Source: Ophioderma brevispina (taxonomy: Eukaryota; Echinodermata; Ophiuroidea; Amphilepidida; Ophiodermatidae). Taken from it: a stretch of DNA of 64,000 nt. Both the position numbers and the translations under genes were made by a program. The notes under the pieces were generated by a model, which worked only from the letters and a program-made list of their open reading frames with translations, made no database searches and was not told the origin of the DNA. Of the stretch, positions 23,186 through 34,289 are shown piece by piece. The DNA is taken from assembly GCA_023653785.1 (NCBI GenBank), contig JAMKCH010001698.1:35574-99573 (forward strand). Direction: 5' to 3'. The first letter of the stretch is position 1. Every line of letters starts with the position of its first letter.

Positions 23186-23384
23186 GTCTAGTGATTGTTT
23201 CTTGTGTACATTATTAAAACATCTAGAATGTTAACTTTTAATATTAAAGGGGTTTCATCTATGTCTTACGATTAAAGGAAGAGCCCATCAGTAAAGAATG
23301 ATATTCAAACAACGGAAAATGAGCCCATACAACATTGACTTATTTGAAATCAATGCGGATCTATACATCGTGTGAAAATTACAT

Positions 23385-24475
23385 GAGAAATTGATATACC
23401 CTATTTTACTGCTAACTGATGACAATGCCATTACTGTTACCATTCTTTGTGCACCTGGTATGATCTTTGGCTGACTTTGACAAACCACATGATAAGTAAT
23501 TCACATACCATTGCCTTTGTTGTTTACTGTAGGCATGTTTACAGATATTGTTCTGACAGGTGCAAAATGGAATAATACACTATATGTAGGGAAAATACCT
23601 GCAATTTACTCTTTTATTTTGAGGGAAATTGAAAATTGTAGGCACTCCAAGTAAAAAAAAATAAATAAATAAAAAGTGATTGTAGTATTGGCTCATTCAA
23701 GTATCTTTGAGTACTTTCTGTTCGTTGAACACCTCCTTTAAAACCCTCATTTTTAATTTACTCTGTACAAAATGTTGATTAATCCGTCTGTTGAGTAAAA
23801 ATCTTAATCAAGATTTGTTTCCCCCACACAGGTGGTCCTCTTTACATCAGTTTTTCATGTTCGTTAATACCATTATCATGTATCAAGTATTATATAGCAA
23901 AAGTGAATCCTGTAACCAAATATTTTAATTCTCAGATAAAGGAGACTAACTCCATTGGTCACAAATTTCAACGGGTTCAAACGACCATTCTGTTACTATG
24001 GGCGTCCTGACAACTTGCAGGTAAGTCGTGTGTATAAGCTATTCCAGGTGTCTTATTGAGGCACCATATTCAGACCATCATCTATGGCTGGTACCGGTGA
24101 CTATGCCTCAGCAATCCTAAGTTACCGATTCCTTTTCTATACCAATTGACTCAATCCAGTACTATAGTACTGTTGCGCAGCACACTCTCCCGCCACCCGT
24201 TTCGTTTGCTTCCTTCCCTCTGTTTCTTTAACGGTCCTCCCTCAGTGTCCAGACATTAATGTTTGTCCCGGGGTGTTTGTGCTCCTTTTTCCACCCTTCC
24301 TGGAAATATAGCACCCAGGTCATTGCCATTTAGTGGATAGCTTCCATTATCTCTTGCTGATTCATTGTTGCTTTCGTGTCTACAAGGGACAGGATGGTTA
24401 ACTACAGGAATTCTGAATAAACGAGATATTCAAATCATTATTGTGCATGCATACAGTCACAATTATATATACGAG
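23385..24475 (+). repeat. Segmental duplication, copy 1
   Basis: Directly repeated at 25395-27045. Landmarks in the same order in both are ATTTTACTGCTAACTGATGA, GTAGGCATGTTTACAGATAT, TGTAGTATTGGCTCATTCAA, the exon near 23936, 'GGTCCTCCCTCAGTGTCCAG' and 'GAGATATTCAAATCATTA'. Differences are largely indels. The block covers intron, the second decarboxylase-family exon and the sequence after it. The first exon (23062-23185) is not included. Confidence 0.92.
23936..24020 (+). CDS. Ornithine decarboxylase / antizyme inhibitor family, next exon
   Basis: An 85 nt exon after an acceptor TTAATTCTCAG and before a strong donor CAG/GTAAGT. Joined in phase 1 to the exon ending at 23185 it gives 'FFEDKGDY', then 'TPLVTNFNGFKRPFCYYG'. 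This matches the family block Phe-Glu-x-x-Gly-x-Tyr-Thr..Phe-Asn-Gly-Phe-x-Arg-Pro..Tyr-Tyr near the C-terminus. One base is missing inside the Tyr codon after Gly-Asp (GACTAACTCC), which shifts the frame. A single-base sequencing error is as likely as a real lesion. The donor after 'DNLQ' implies at least one more exon, which I could not find. The final exon of vertebrate ODC continues past this point without a break, so the gene structure differs. Confidence 0.78.
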
Positions 24476-24560
24476 GGGTGATTGCTAAGTTCTAAGCCTA
24501 AGGTAGAAGAGAAGATATGCTACAAATCAATTAACGCGCGAAAATTAAAAGTTGAGGAGT
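24470..24560 (+). mobile_element. Possible mariner-like terminal inverted repeat (one end only)
   Basis: TACGAGGGGTGATTGCTAAG followed by TTCTAAGCCTAAGGTAGAAG looks like the 5' end of a mariner-type element, next to a TA. It begins exactly where duplication copy 1 stops. No matching inverted end or transposase was found downstream. Confidence 0.35.
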
Positions 24561-25394
24561 TCCCTTTTTCATCTTTGGGAGAGATAGTAGTCAGACGTGC
24601 CAATCAGGTGAATAGCTGGATGATGTACAGATTGTGAATCCACCTGATAGATTGCAGTCATGCTCCATACACTTATTCAGTGCTGCAGCAGAGGTCCAAT
24701 TTTTTTTCGATAGGTGTGCCTAACTTTGACAAGGTTGTCATATACAAATTGTAGCTATAGTCCCCTGGAGTCGAAATGCATGATGCAACATAAGAACTTG
24801 TACAAGTTAAGTTATGGGGGGGTCCAAAGTTTACCCCCCTATTTTCAGTATAACATTTTGAAGAACATGCCCATTTGATACATTTTATTAACAATCTGGG
24901 AGTTGGTCCACGAATATATTTTGCCCACATCTTGACCCCGAAAACCTTCTATAAAGTTTATAATAGCCTTTCTTTTCGCCCCCCCCCCCCCCATCCAATC
25001 TTACACCAACCCAATGCCTGTTTTGAATTGGGCTGTCAGAAACCAGTGGTTGCACTAGTGATCAGAACTTATTATGCAAGGAGCATTGTGATTTGTGGGT
25101 GTGGGGATGTGTGGTGTATGGGTGTGTTTGTCGGTGTGTGGTACGGTTGTGTGTGTGTGTTGGGGGGGGATTATGGGGGGAGGGAACAACTATATTTTAC
25201 TATATACTTCTTCCGACATCGTGTCAAGCGATACGGGCCAACGTTGTCCACCTCATAGTTTTAACTCTAATTTTTAATTATCTTAGGGTAAAGGCAGTGG
25301 TTTAACCACGGGGGTGGGGGGGCACCCTCTGCTCAAACCCTTGCCACCCCCGCCAGCCCCCGCCCCATGAAGTGACCGTGTCTATGGATAAGGA
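24561..25394. other. Spacer between duplication copies, no gene recognised
   Basis: Contains a C homopolymer (about 24980-24993), a GT-rich microsatellite-like stretch (25085-25165) ending in G runs, and a CCCCGCC-rich patch near 25340. No coding motif seen. Confidence 0.6.
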
Positions 25395-25981
25395 AAATTG
25401 ATTTGATATACCCTATTTTACTGCTAACTGATGACAAATTGCCATTTATTTACCTTCTTGTGCACCTTGGTATGATCTTTGGCGACTTTGACAAAACCAC
25501 ATGATAAGTAAATTCACATACCATTGCCTTGTTGTTTACTGTAGGCATGTTTACAGATATTGTTCTGACAGGGCAAAAATGGGAAAGAATACACTAATGG
25601 AGGGGAAAATACCTGCAATTTACCTTTTTATTTTGATGGGAAATTGAAAATTGTAGGCACTGCCAAGAAAAAAAGAAATAAAAAGTGATTGTAGTATTGG
25701 CTCATTCAAGTATCTTTGGTACGTTCGTTCGTTGAACACCTCATTTAAAACCCTATTTTTTAATTTACTCTTGTACAAAATGTTGATTAATCCGTCTGGT
25801 GAGTTATATATCTTAATCAAGATTTGTTTTTTTCACCCACACAAGTTGTCCCTATTTACAATCATTTTTTTCCGTTGTTTTTTGTTCTTCCGTTTTAAAA
25901 ATACTCACATTATTTCATTGTATATCAAGGGATGATTTTATTAGCAAAGTGTAATACTGAATCCAAATATTTTATTCTCAG

Positions 25982-26098
25982 ATTATTATAAAGGAGAGAC
26001 TACTTCGCATTTATGGTCACAACCAAATTTGATCAAACGGGTCAAACGACCATTCTGTTACTATGCAGTACCACTGGGACAAATGCAGGGTTTTTTGG
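25982..26098 (+). pseudogene. Degraded duplicate of the decarboxylase-family exon
   Basis: Counterpart of the exon at 23936-24020 in the second copy of the duplication. The acceptor TTATTCTCAG and a donor-like GGTAAGTC are kept, and 'CAAACGACCATTCTGTTAC' (read Lys-Arg-Pro-Phe-Cys-Tyr) is intact. The exon is 117 rather than 85 nt and carries several insertions, including a GGTTTTTTG before the donor, so the frame is lost. It is either a true pseudo-exon or a badly read second haplotype. Confidence 0.7.
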
Positions 26099-26117
26099 GT
26101 AAGTCAGTGTGTATTAA

Positions 26118-26600
26118 GCTTACATAATATAATTTATATTAACAAATATATATATTTATAAAAAGTATAGTTAATAGTAAAATACAGAAAAAAAGGTAAT
26201 AAAATAAATAGGTCAGAGGTATAAAAGTAAAGGTATTATATAAAGTAAAAAAAATAATAAAATAAAAAGTATAATAAAAAAAAAAATAAATTTAAAAATA
26301 ATAAAATACAAAATCCGGTAAAAATGTAAAATAGTAAAAAAATAAAATAAAATAAAAAATTAAACATAAAGTAATGACAAATAAAAATAATATAGTAAAT
26401 ATAAAATAGATATAATGTAAAAATTAAAAATAAAAAATAGAATATAACAAATAATGGTAATAAATAAATATAGAAAAAAAATGTAAATATATAAGTATAA
26501 AATAATAATAAAATAAAGAAAATAATATAATGTAATTAAAAAATAATAAATAAATTATGGGGGGTGAAAAAAATGGTATTAAATAAGGGTTGCGAGTTGC
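26118..26600 (+). repeat. A-rich (A/T, almost C-free) low-complexity block
   Basis: About 480 bp of AATAAAATA-type sequence with sporadic G and very few C, absent from duplication copy 1 at the same point. It behaves like an expanded AT microsatellite. No coding capacity. Confidence 0.9.
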
Positions 26601-27049
26601 TCTATTTGTATTCGGCTATTTCAGGTGTCTATCAGGCACCATATTGCAGCCATCATATATTGCTGGTACCGGGTGAATATGCGCTCAGCATCCTAAGTTA
26701 CCGATCCCTGCTATACCAATTGATCAACCAGTACTAGATAGTACTGTTGAGCAGCCATCTGCACCCGTTCGTGGTCTTCCTCTGTTGCTTTACGGTCCTC
26801 CCTCAGTGTCCAGACATTAGGTGTTGTCCCGGGGAGGGTTGTGCTCCTTTTTCCACCCGTCTGGAAATATAGCCAGCCCAAGGGGTCCATTAAGCTTGTA
26901 GGGATAGCTTCCATGATATCTTGCTGATTCATTGTTGACTTTCGTGGCTACAGAGGACAGGATGTTAACTACAGGAATTCTTGATTAAAACGAGATATTC
27001 AAATCATTAGTGTGAATGCATACAGTCACAAATATATATACTTTTATTA

Positions 27050-29630
27050 CCTTCATCTATCCATTTCAAATATTCAAGGAATTTTGTAGTTGCTGGAAAT
27101 GTGCAGGTGACCCTTTAATTTCAAGAAAGTTGCATTTATTGACATTTTCATGTACTGGGGAATTAATCCTTGTCGTGTCGCTATAGCACTGGGGCTAGGT
27201 GTGTTGATTAGTAAAGAAGCACAAATATTACTCTGCATGTGATTAATTAGAATGTAACTTTATGTCAGACGGATATATATTTTTGTCTGGGACTTTTATT
27301 TGAAAAGGTTTATTGTCGTTAACTGCTATTTTCGTGAACATGGTATTTCTTTTGAATTTTTTTCACGGACATATACGTTGCCTCAGTGACAGCAAAGAAG
27401 ACGACCACAAGAAGGCCAACGGTGCTAATGTGTTGATACCAGAAATCTTTTCAACTAAAGAGATTAATGAGGTTTTAGGGGACTCGGAGCCATTTCGACT
27501 GTGTTTTCTTTATGGGAAGTTTTGCGTCTTAAATACGATAAAAACTTATTTGGTTCCAAAATCCTGGATCGTTTAAACACAAAAATCCATTTTGAGGCAC
27601 TTTTCATATTAGGTGTGATCCAATTGAGTTGATTAACAACAGGAAGGTTTAGATGGCTACTTGTACCAAAAATCCACGTTTTTGATCGATCATGAAAAAA
27701 AAAGAATTCAATTCTCAAGTATGAAGTACGTACCTTGCGCATGGCATGTAATAACTTTTCTAATTTGTCATATACGACAACGGGAACAAGTGGAAACAAG
27801 GAGGATTAAAATCGGAGCTGAAATTGTGGAACGAACCGGTGGTCCCCGACCTTGGTTATAGGGGGCGCGATAACGACTCGTTAGCTTGTAAGGGGGTGGG
27901 ACATAGCACTAAAAAGTCCAGGTAAAAGCGGGTTATGGGTATACCAATACTTTAGGCGTGTAAAATTATCTTGAACTTTGGAGTAAACGTAAAATTGGTT
28001 GTGATATGAAAGCTGTGATTTCTGAATTGCTATATAAAGAATATAATGTTGAATTAAGTTATTTTTACAATTGTTACAAAAACGAAATAGTGGGGAGCTA
28101 CACATTTCAGGGGATTTCAATGAAGGAACCCGAATGTTAGACTGCAAGGCTGTTCGTAACATAATATAGAACCTTGATTCATAAAAAATGATTAAATAAA
28201 ATCTAAGACAATTAAGGAGCTAAAAATTTTTTTGTGTGATACCACATACCCCAAATTTGAAACTGAAATAGGGTCATTGAAAAAAAACACAAATAATTAG
28301 TTTGTGAAACATTCAGGTATACAAACCCCTTAACTAGGATGGAACCTATGTTAATTGAGGGGTGGCACGTAAATAGCGAGTTTGCAGCAAAGTTCGTATT
28401 GTCATGGTTACAAACTGGGTACACGTAAAATCTAGTACCAGAGTCAGGAGGGGCCATGAATTTCGTTGATATGCGCGAACTCCACCTTTCGTATTTTGCC
28501 ATAGCCATATTGGGGGTAAGGAGCAAAAAGACGACAGGCGCAAGTGTAACCTTGGTGGAACTAAATTACGCTGCAAAAGTTTTGATTTGCAGAAACAGAA
28601 CATCAACAACTTTCGTACCCTGGCATAATTCGGATATTAACTGATTCCGTCTTCCAATGGTTGGCATTTGGAAACTTAGGACATGCAATGAAATATTAAA
28701 GTAACAGTAGGAACGCCAGTGGCATTACTTACGGGATGTTTTAAAGGACGTGACACCGATATGACGTAACAAAATTTTAAATTCAAGCGCTCAGATGTGC
28801 GAGTACTCGAAGAAAAAATTTAAAAATCGATATGATATTAAATTTTCGGTTCAATTTATGTAACTTACCACGCATGTAAGATACTAAGATACTTTGATTT
28901 CCAGTAGAAATTGGTAGAAATATGTGCATTTCGTGCGAGAAAATTAAGCTAAACACGCTGAAAATACGTACCAAAATGGGCGAAAGTCAGAGTCACGAAC
29001 TACAAAAAAGAACATATTTAGGCCCATAAAAAATTTTACCATCAATGAAAATTGCTAGAGTTAGATCTTGGGGTACATTAGTTTGTCTGAAAAAATCGTG
29101 AATTTTGGCATGCTAAGACGGCCATTCGCATGTTGTTGTTTTCGATCTGAAAGGTGTTTGCATGCGTGACAATGACACGCAAGCATGACGCAAGTAGATA
29201 CGAACCTCGTGCAGAAATGTTGACGCTAGAAGAAAACCGAGCTTTTATTTGGTCTCTTGGAAATTTTCAGAAGGAAAAAAATAGGTTGGGTTAAGTTGTG
29301 TAGCAATTTTATTAGAAACTAATAATCGTTTACGAAGAAATGCACTCTCAAGAAAAAGAAAAAAGTAACTCAGTTGTGTATCCTTGTGTACTTAAGACTT
29401 GATGAAAGACCTCAATTAAGCCTACCCACCATTCAACTCTATACCCGTGCAATTGGTTTCTTTTCGTGCCTTTAAAACATGAAGGAATAACCGGTAAAAG
29501 TGCTCAGTCTACAGTAGGCGTAAGTGCACACAAAAATCCGCCTACTCCTCAAGCCCCACCCAAATGATATCAGGAAAATAATAAATTGATAGTAATAAGA
29601 GTATAACTTGAATATTTAATCTCTTCCTGG
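27050..29630. other. No gene recognised
   Basis: AT-rich. Short frames (for example + 27313-27576 and - 27464-27799) overlap each other and match nothing I know. A TTGCCTCAG acceptor-like site near 27388 is followed by an open stretch, but there is no convincing partner exon. Confidence 0.5.
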
Positions 29631-29633
29631 AGC

Positions 29634-29711
29634 TGGCCCTTGGTCGGGATCGAACCCGTAAACTCCGCATTACTTTAATAGCGCGCTTGCTAACTGAGCT
29701 AACAAGATAAC
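29634..29711 (-). repeat. tRNA-like sequence (tRNA-derived SINE head or tRNA pseudogene)
   Basis: On the - strand the segment reads TTAGCTCAGTTAGCAAGCG (a good A box / D-arm) and, about 45 bp later, ACGGGTTCGATCCCGAC (a B box with a paired T-stem). The anticodon stem and acceptor stem do not pair well, so it is not a functional tRNA. What follows on the - strand is AT-rich without a clear poly-A tail. A pol III-derived SINE head is the best reading. Confidence 0.55.
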
Positions 29712-29727
29712 ATACGTGTAGGAAGCG

Positions 29728-29761
29728 ATAGATCAACTCTATAGGTATAGAGTTGATCTAT
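29728..29761. repeat. Perfect 15 bp hairpin
   Basis: ATAGATCAACTCTAT (29728-29742), loop AGGT, then the exact reverse complement (29747-29761). It lies 17 bp beyond the tRNA-like sequence, on its upstream side. No run of T follows, so it is not a typical terminator. Confidence 0.9.
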
Positions 29762-29764
29762 TTG

Positions 29765-30980
29765 TCAACTATCATTTTGACAACGTGTTTTCAAACTGCA
29801 TTTTCTAAAAGTGCGGTCATCAGAAGATGAAATATACAAATAATTTTATCTCATCATGCTAAAAATAAGGCATTCATTTTGATAAGATGCACATTCGCAG
29901 GTACTTGAAAAATGTAAACATTGCAAAATTCTGCTGGAATTCGACAGCATGATCATGACTAAATTTGCCTTATATCGACTGTGGAGAAAGCCGATTGAAA
30001 AATTGTATATTTATAAATAAAATATACATATTTAAGACTTATTCTGCAGTCTGTGGGAATAATTGGTCCTCTCCTGTGTTATAACTAATCAATTAAAGTT
30101 GCTAATGAAAACCGCGCGAAAAAAATATCGTTCCTCGTACCCACGAGTGCTCATGCCGCTCACCAAAGTTCGAACCCTTAAAAATTGACCTTTTAACGGA
30201 TATATGCGTCGTTGACGTTCCTACTGAAACGGGACGGTAGGATAATAGATAGATTTAGACGTCGCGGATGCGATCGCCTTATTCTGTCATGGTCAAGGTA
30301 TTATAGATTAAAGATTCAATAAAAGACCTGTTTATTATACAATACTTTCCAACAATTTGCAACTGTTTTTGCTAACATCTTGGAGAATAGCGATGGTTTA
30401 GTACATCGTTCCGATAACGGTATCTCCTAATTGACGTCAGGTTCCACATTGACTCCAATGGTGAGAGGTGAGAAAAATTCATCATACGCGTCATCTTGTT
30501 TTTTGAACGTGCGTAAGCATGCGTTCTGACAAGAAATCAAGTGAACGCCGAACTAGAACTAAGGGAAAATGACGTTTTTTTTCCTTTTTTCCAGTGCGAA
30601 AATGGCCAGTTTGGATGCTTTGAATGATTCTTTGGATTTTTCTACTTAACAGGTGTCGCGTGACCTTCATATACAGTTGGAAAAAAAAATCATGTGGTAC
30701 CTCCAGTTTTTTTCCGATGTTGAAAATTTGGTAATTTGTTTTTATTACATGAACTAATACTCCCTCTAGGTGATTCAGCTCAGGTACGTATGCAGGTTTA
30801 TTTTAGGGAGGGGAAGATTTGTGAAAAAAAATCTACCTAAACGTACGATAAAATCACTTTGTACCCCCAAAATTGATTAAAAAAATCTTGGCATGGGCCC
30901 TGGATAGATAGGTAAAAAAGTGGTAGGACGGTACACGATGAGCCTTGCTTACATTTATAGTAGAGAGCCGTAATATGACA
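29765..30980. other. No gene recognised
   Basis: AT-rich; a GTTCGAACCC word near 30170 resembles a B box, but no A box is seen. No open frame of interest. Confidence 0.55.
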
Positions 30981-30984
30981 CATG

Positions 30985-31330
30985 TCCTAAACAACCTTGA
31001 AAAATTCTAATAAAAGGATCTTTGTATATTCTGGTAGGCCTATATATAATATTTTACCAAAAAATGTGTCCGGCCTTCTATTGCTGCGTTGGTCAGATTT
31101 CAGGTCAAAAGGTCAAACGACCTTTATACGGCCTATGGTGGGTTATAACTGCTCAATCCCCCCCAATTGTTATACGCAAAAAGATGGTGTCTAGACCCCC
31201 ATGTCTTTTGGTGTCACTACAACCAATATAAAACGTCTGAGGCTTAACAATTGAATGTCTTCATTATCTTTCAGCATATAACCAGCCTTTTTACTCACAC
31301 CTTTTCACACGCTTTTCCTCACATAAAATT
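30985..31330 (+). repeat. Dispersed repeat family, copy A
   Basis: Shares with copies at 31680 (+) and 35165 (-) the words AATTCTAATAAAAGGA, 'TTTGTCC' or 'TGTGTCCGGCCTTCT', 'CTGCGTTGGTCAGAT', 'AGGTCAA..GACC' and 'GGTGTCTA'. Copy A continues to match copy B to about 31380, past 'CCCCAATTAGTCAG'. No coding sequence and no terminal repeats were found. Confidence 0.85.
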
Positions 31331-31679
31331 CCCCAATTAGTCAGATCTGTAGCACTATACTCATGAAAACACCAAAATACATTGTAAAATAATCCAATGA
31401 GTGGCTATCAGTGGATATCAATGATAACTAATTAACCCATCCTATGGGACCAATATTTTCATTTGGACCACATCATAAGCCTAATTACAACTATGTTTGA
31501 AAATAAGCAGACTCCTGACAACTGCATCACAGGGCACAGTGATTCGCACTTGCTCCACCAAATGTTTTTTCTCCACCAAAAATAAAAACCAAACCGTCAA
31601 GCCCAACCTTCTTGCAGGGTGGAGAATAACAAACTGCTGGAGGACCGCGCGGAAGTCCAGAACGGGCTTAATGTGACAC

Positions 31680-32090
31680 ATTCCTATGCAAACATTGACA
31701 ATTCTAATAAAAGGTACTTGTATGTATATTCATGTCGCCTTATATGGTGATATTTATGTGAAAAATTTGTCCACGAGCCTCTCTAGTTTGCTGCTACCGC
31801 GTTGGTCTCAGAATATTCAAGTCAAAAGGTCAATGACCTCAGCCATTCAATTGCTTCATCGCAATGGGCCTCGAACAAAAAAGGGTGGTGTCTATACCCT
31901 GTTTTTTTGGAGTAATAAAAAACTAACATATTGTTTAGGCTTACAAGTGGCGCCATCATTGCTTTTTCAGCCTAAAAACAACTTTAATTCCAAATTGTTG
32001 TACACTTTTTTCTCAACGTAAATTAAACCAATTCGTCATTCTGTACAAATAGTAAACAGGCACAATATTTGAACGCTTATTATAGTATAA
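31680..32090 (+). repeat. Dispersed repeat family, copy B
   Basis: Direct copy of the repeat at 30985, about 700 bp downstream. Landmarks are ATTCTAATAAAAGGTACTTG, 'ACCGCGTTGGTCTCAGA', 'AAGTCAAAAGGTCAATGACC' and GGTGGTGTCTATACCC. Confidence 0.85.
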
Positions 32091-32269
32091 TAATGAAAAC
32101 GCTACAATTATTGTTCAAATCAGTGAATTGTTCTTGGCAGATTTCTCCTCGCTGATGAAGTCCCTGTGTGTTTAATAGTGGTAGTTACTAGATGCATAAA
32201 CCTGTTGCATACATATTATATTCTCATTTGGGGGACTATAAAAACCCATTACAAACTGCTAAGTGGTAA

Positions 32270-34100
32270 GCCAACTCCCGAAATAGTCGGGACCAATGGC
32301 ACGCAAACGCACAAATATCACGGACCACATCAAGCGACGCTGTAATTCGCCCTTACCGCAAAATATTTTTCATCAAAAAAAAAAACTCAACAAAACCTTC
32401 CAACGACCTTCGTGTAGGTGGCAATAAAAATTGCGTGAACGCCATAAAGGTCCGTGGAAGGTAGGTATCATAACTCAAGTATCGCCCTCTCACCCCTGAG
32501 AAGAAGGGAATACACTGTGGCTAGTGCTACTTCCTTGCACAACCTTCTTTTTGCACATAATACCAACTGCATGGCTTAATCGGTGACGGAAGAAATGTCG
32601 CAGAAGGTACCAACGCCAACGCAACCCTGTTAATGCCCCAAACATAGTCGTCTAATGCTCCTGGGTCAAAATGCGAGGTCACATCCAAGACGGATTGGAC
32701 GGCGACACCCCTCTCCCCGCTTGACTAAAACATGCATCAAATAGACTTGTGTTGGAACGTGGAATGGTAAAACTCCAACCGACATTGTCCAAATGTCCCT
32801 GGGATGAAGGCCTCTTTATAGAATGCCCAGAGGAAGCTTGAGCTCGAACCTCATATGCCCTAACCAAGACGCAAGTCAACCAATCATGGTGTTTTTGTGT
32901 GCATTTCAGATGACTGAGGAACATCCAGCTACTCAATGTGCCCCCTTGCTGGCAGCTTCTCTGAGCTGTCTTCAACCCCGGTTGTGCACTGGGTGAGACG
33001 TGGCTAGAAACACCGGTTTCGTGGTAAAACAAAAGTCCTGATTCTCTGGCCAAAAAGCTGCATGTGGAAGAATAGAGACCTCCCCTTGCGCTCAAAACGG
33101 TGGTGGGCCTCGTCCGTAAACAAGGCATGTAATCCGAACCCCCTATGGCCACAAGCCACAGCCACTCGGAAGTTTCAGAAGACTAAGCTTTCGGTGGGTT
33201 TAAACTGTTCCGACCCCAAGTTTGCGACCCAATGGCACATCCCACTCGCGGAATACGGCTACGAACTGGGGACGATCCGTACATACCCTTCACCAAATTG
33301 GACAAGAGAGGACTGGAGAGAAACCGCCATGCATCACCGAGTCCCTTTATGGGCTGGCCTGTGGCTATTCGGTAAAAAAGAAACCTGGACATTCAGACCT
33401 AAGTTAAACCCACTCCTGAAGACTCCCTGATGAACTTGCCAAAACCGGTCCCTAGGTTCGGATCATGGGTGGTGCATGAACGCGTCAGCGGGAGGACCTC
33501 TTATCAGGCCCACTCCCTTTGGAAGATGGATCTGTTCCCTTACATGCAGATCTATCGGCCTGGGAAACCACAGCTGGCCGTGGCCATAATGGGCTACCAT
33601 CAGTACCCAGTCAGTCTCGAGACTGAGCCACTCGAAGACTTGAGATCATTGCAACCTGAGAAGCTATGATCAATCATATGCTATCAATCCTGACCGATCC
33701 ACTGCCTGGCGTCCCGTTTGACTGCCCGGGGATCCTGGTTCCAAGAGTAGGCCCCTAATATGCCACAATCTGACGATTCATCATGACTGCGGCGAACATG
33801 TCCACGTGTGATTGTCTACCATCTAGAAGATTGTGCGACAATGCAAAGTAGAGCTGCACGCCACCGAGGCCTCGTATAGTTTTGGGCTGTGTCCGGATTA
33901 GGGACCCTCCTGGAGACTGTACCGCAAATCATTGTCCCCTCCCGAAACACGGGAGGGGATCAGCCCGATGTCCCAATCTCGGCACCACCCGAATAGCCGA
34001 AGAATCTCACCTGATAGGCTGGGACCCATTACTTGTGTATAGTCACCACCTTCATATTGTCGCCGCGGACAACAATTACCTCCCCCCTGACCACTTGAGC
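32270..34100. other. GC-richer unclassified segment with open frames on both strands
   Basis: Composition rises visibly compared with the AT-rich flanks from about 32270. Open frames of 157 codons (- 33152-32679), 122 codons (+ 33062-33430), 79 codons (+ 33430-33669) and 69-70 codons on the opposite strand overlap. None contains a motif I can name. A - strand stretch 'ALFTDEAHHRFERKG' near 33110 is faintly like the Asp-Glu block of IS630/Tc1 transposases, but no other block agrees. It is probably a decayed transposon or a foreign segment; function unknown. Confidence 0.4.
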
Positions 34101-34110
34101 GCAGTGCCGC

Positions 34111-34114
34111 AAAG

Positions 34115-34186
<72 letters not shown>

Positions 34187-34207
34187 GGGGGAGGGGGAAA
34201 AGAAGAA

Positions 34208-34276
<69 letters not shown>
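34111..34276 (+). repeat. About 165 bp almost pure G tract
   Basis: Runs of G up to several tens long, interrupted by single C, A and T and one AAAAGAAGAA island (about 34198-34207). A C10 run follows at about 34375. It could form multiple G-quadruplexes, but it may equally be a base-calling or assembly artefact. The poly-Gly, poly-Pro and similar frames through it are meaningless. Confidence 0.9.
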
Positions 34277-34277
<1 letters not shown>

Positions 34278-34289
34278 GCCAGAAAGACG

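Larger units (their letters stand above)
25395..27045 (+). repeat. Segmental duplication, copy 2, with AT-rich insertion
   Basis: Direct copy of 23385-24475 with many one- to three-base indels. It is expanded by a block of about 480 bp of A/T-only-like sequence (26118-26600) placed just after the degraded exon's donor. A 73-codon open frame on the - strand (26932-26711, starting 'MNQQDIMEAIPT') has a partial equivalent in copy 1 ('NVWTLREDR' is shared). I do not recognise it. Confidence 0.92.

Noticed and set aside
27313..27576. 87-codon frame with an acceptor-like CAG as a cellular exon
   Set aside because: No recognisable protein family and no partner exon or donor at a sensible distance.
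30160..30200. Second tRNA-like gene (GTTCGAACCC)
   Set aside because: A lone B-box word without an A box or arm pairing.
32140..32180. CGCTGATGAAGTCCC word resembling half of a hammerhead
   Set aside because: The complementary GGAC-GAAA half is absent downstream.
33090..33130. Tc1/mariner transposase block (LFTDEAHH-like) in the GC-rich segment
   Set aside because: Only one weak block agrees. The flanking frames do not give the HTH, the second Asp or the NPIE-type motif in order.
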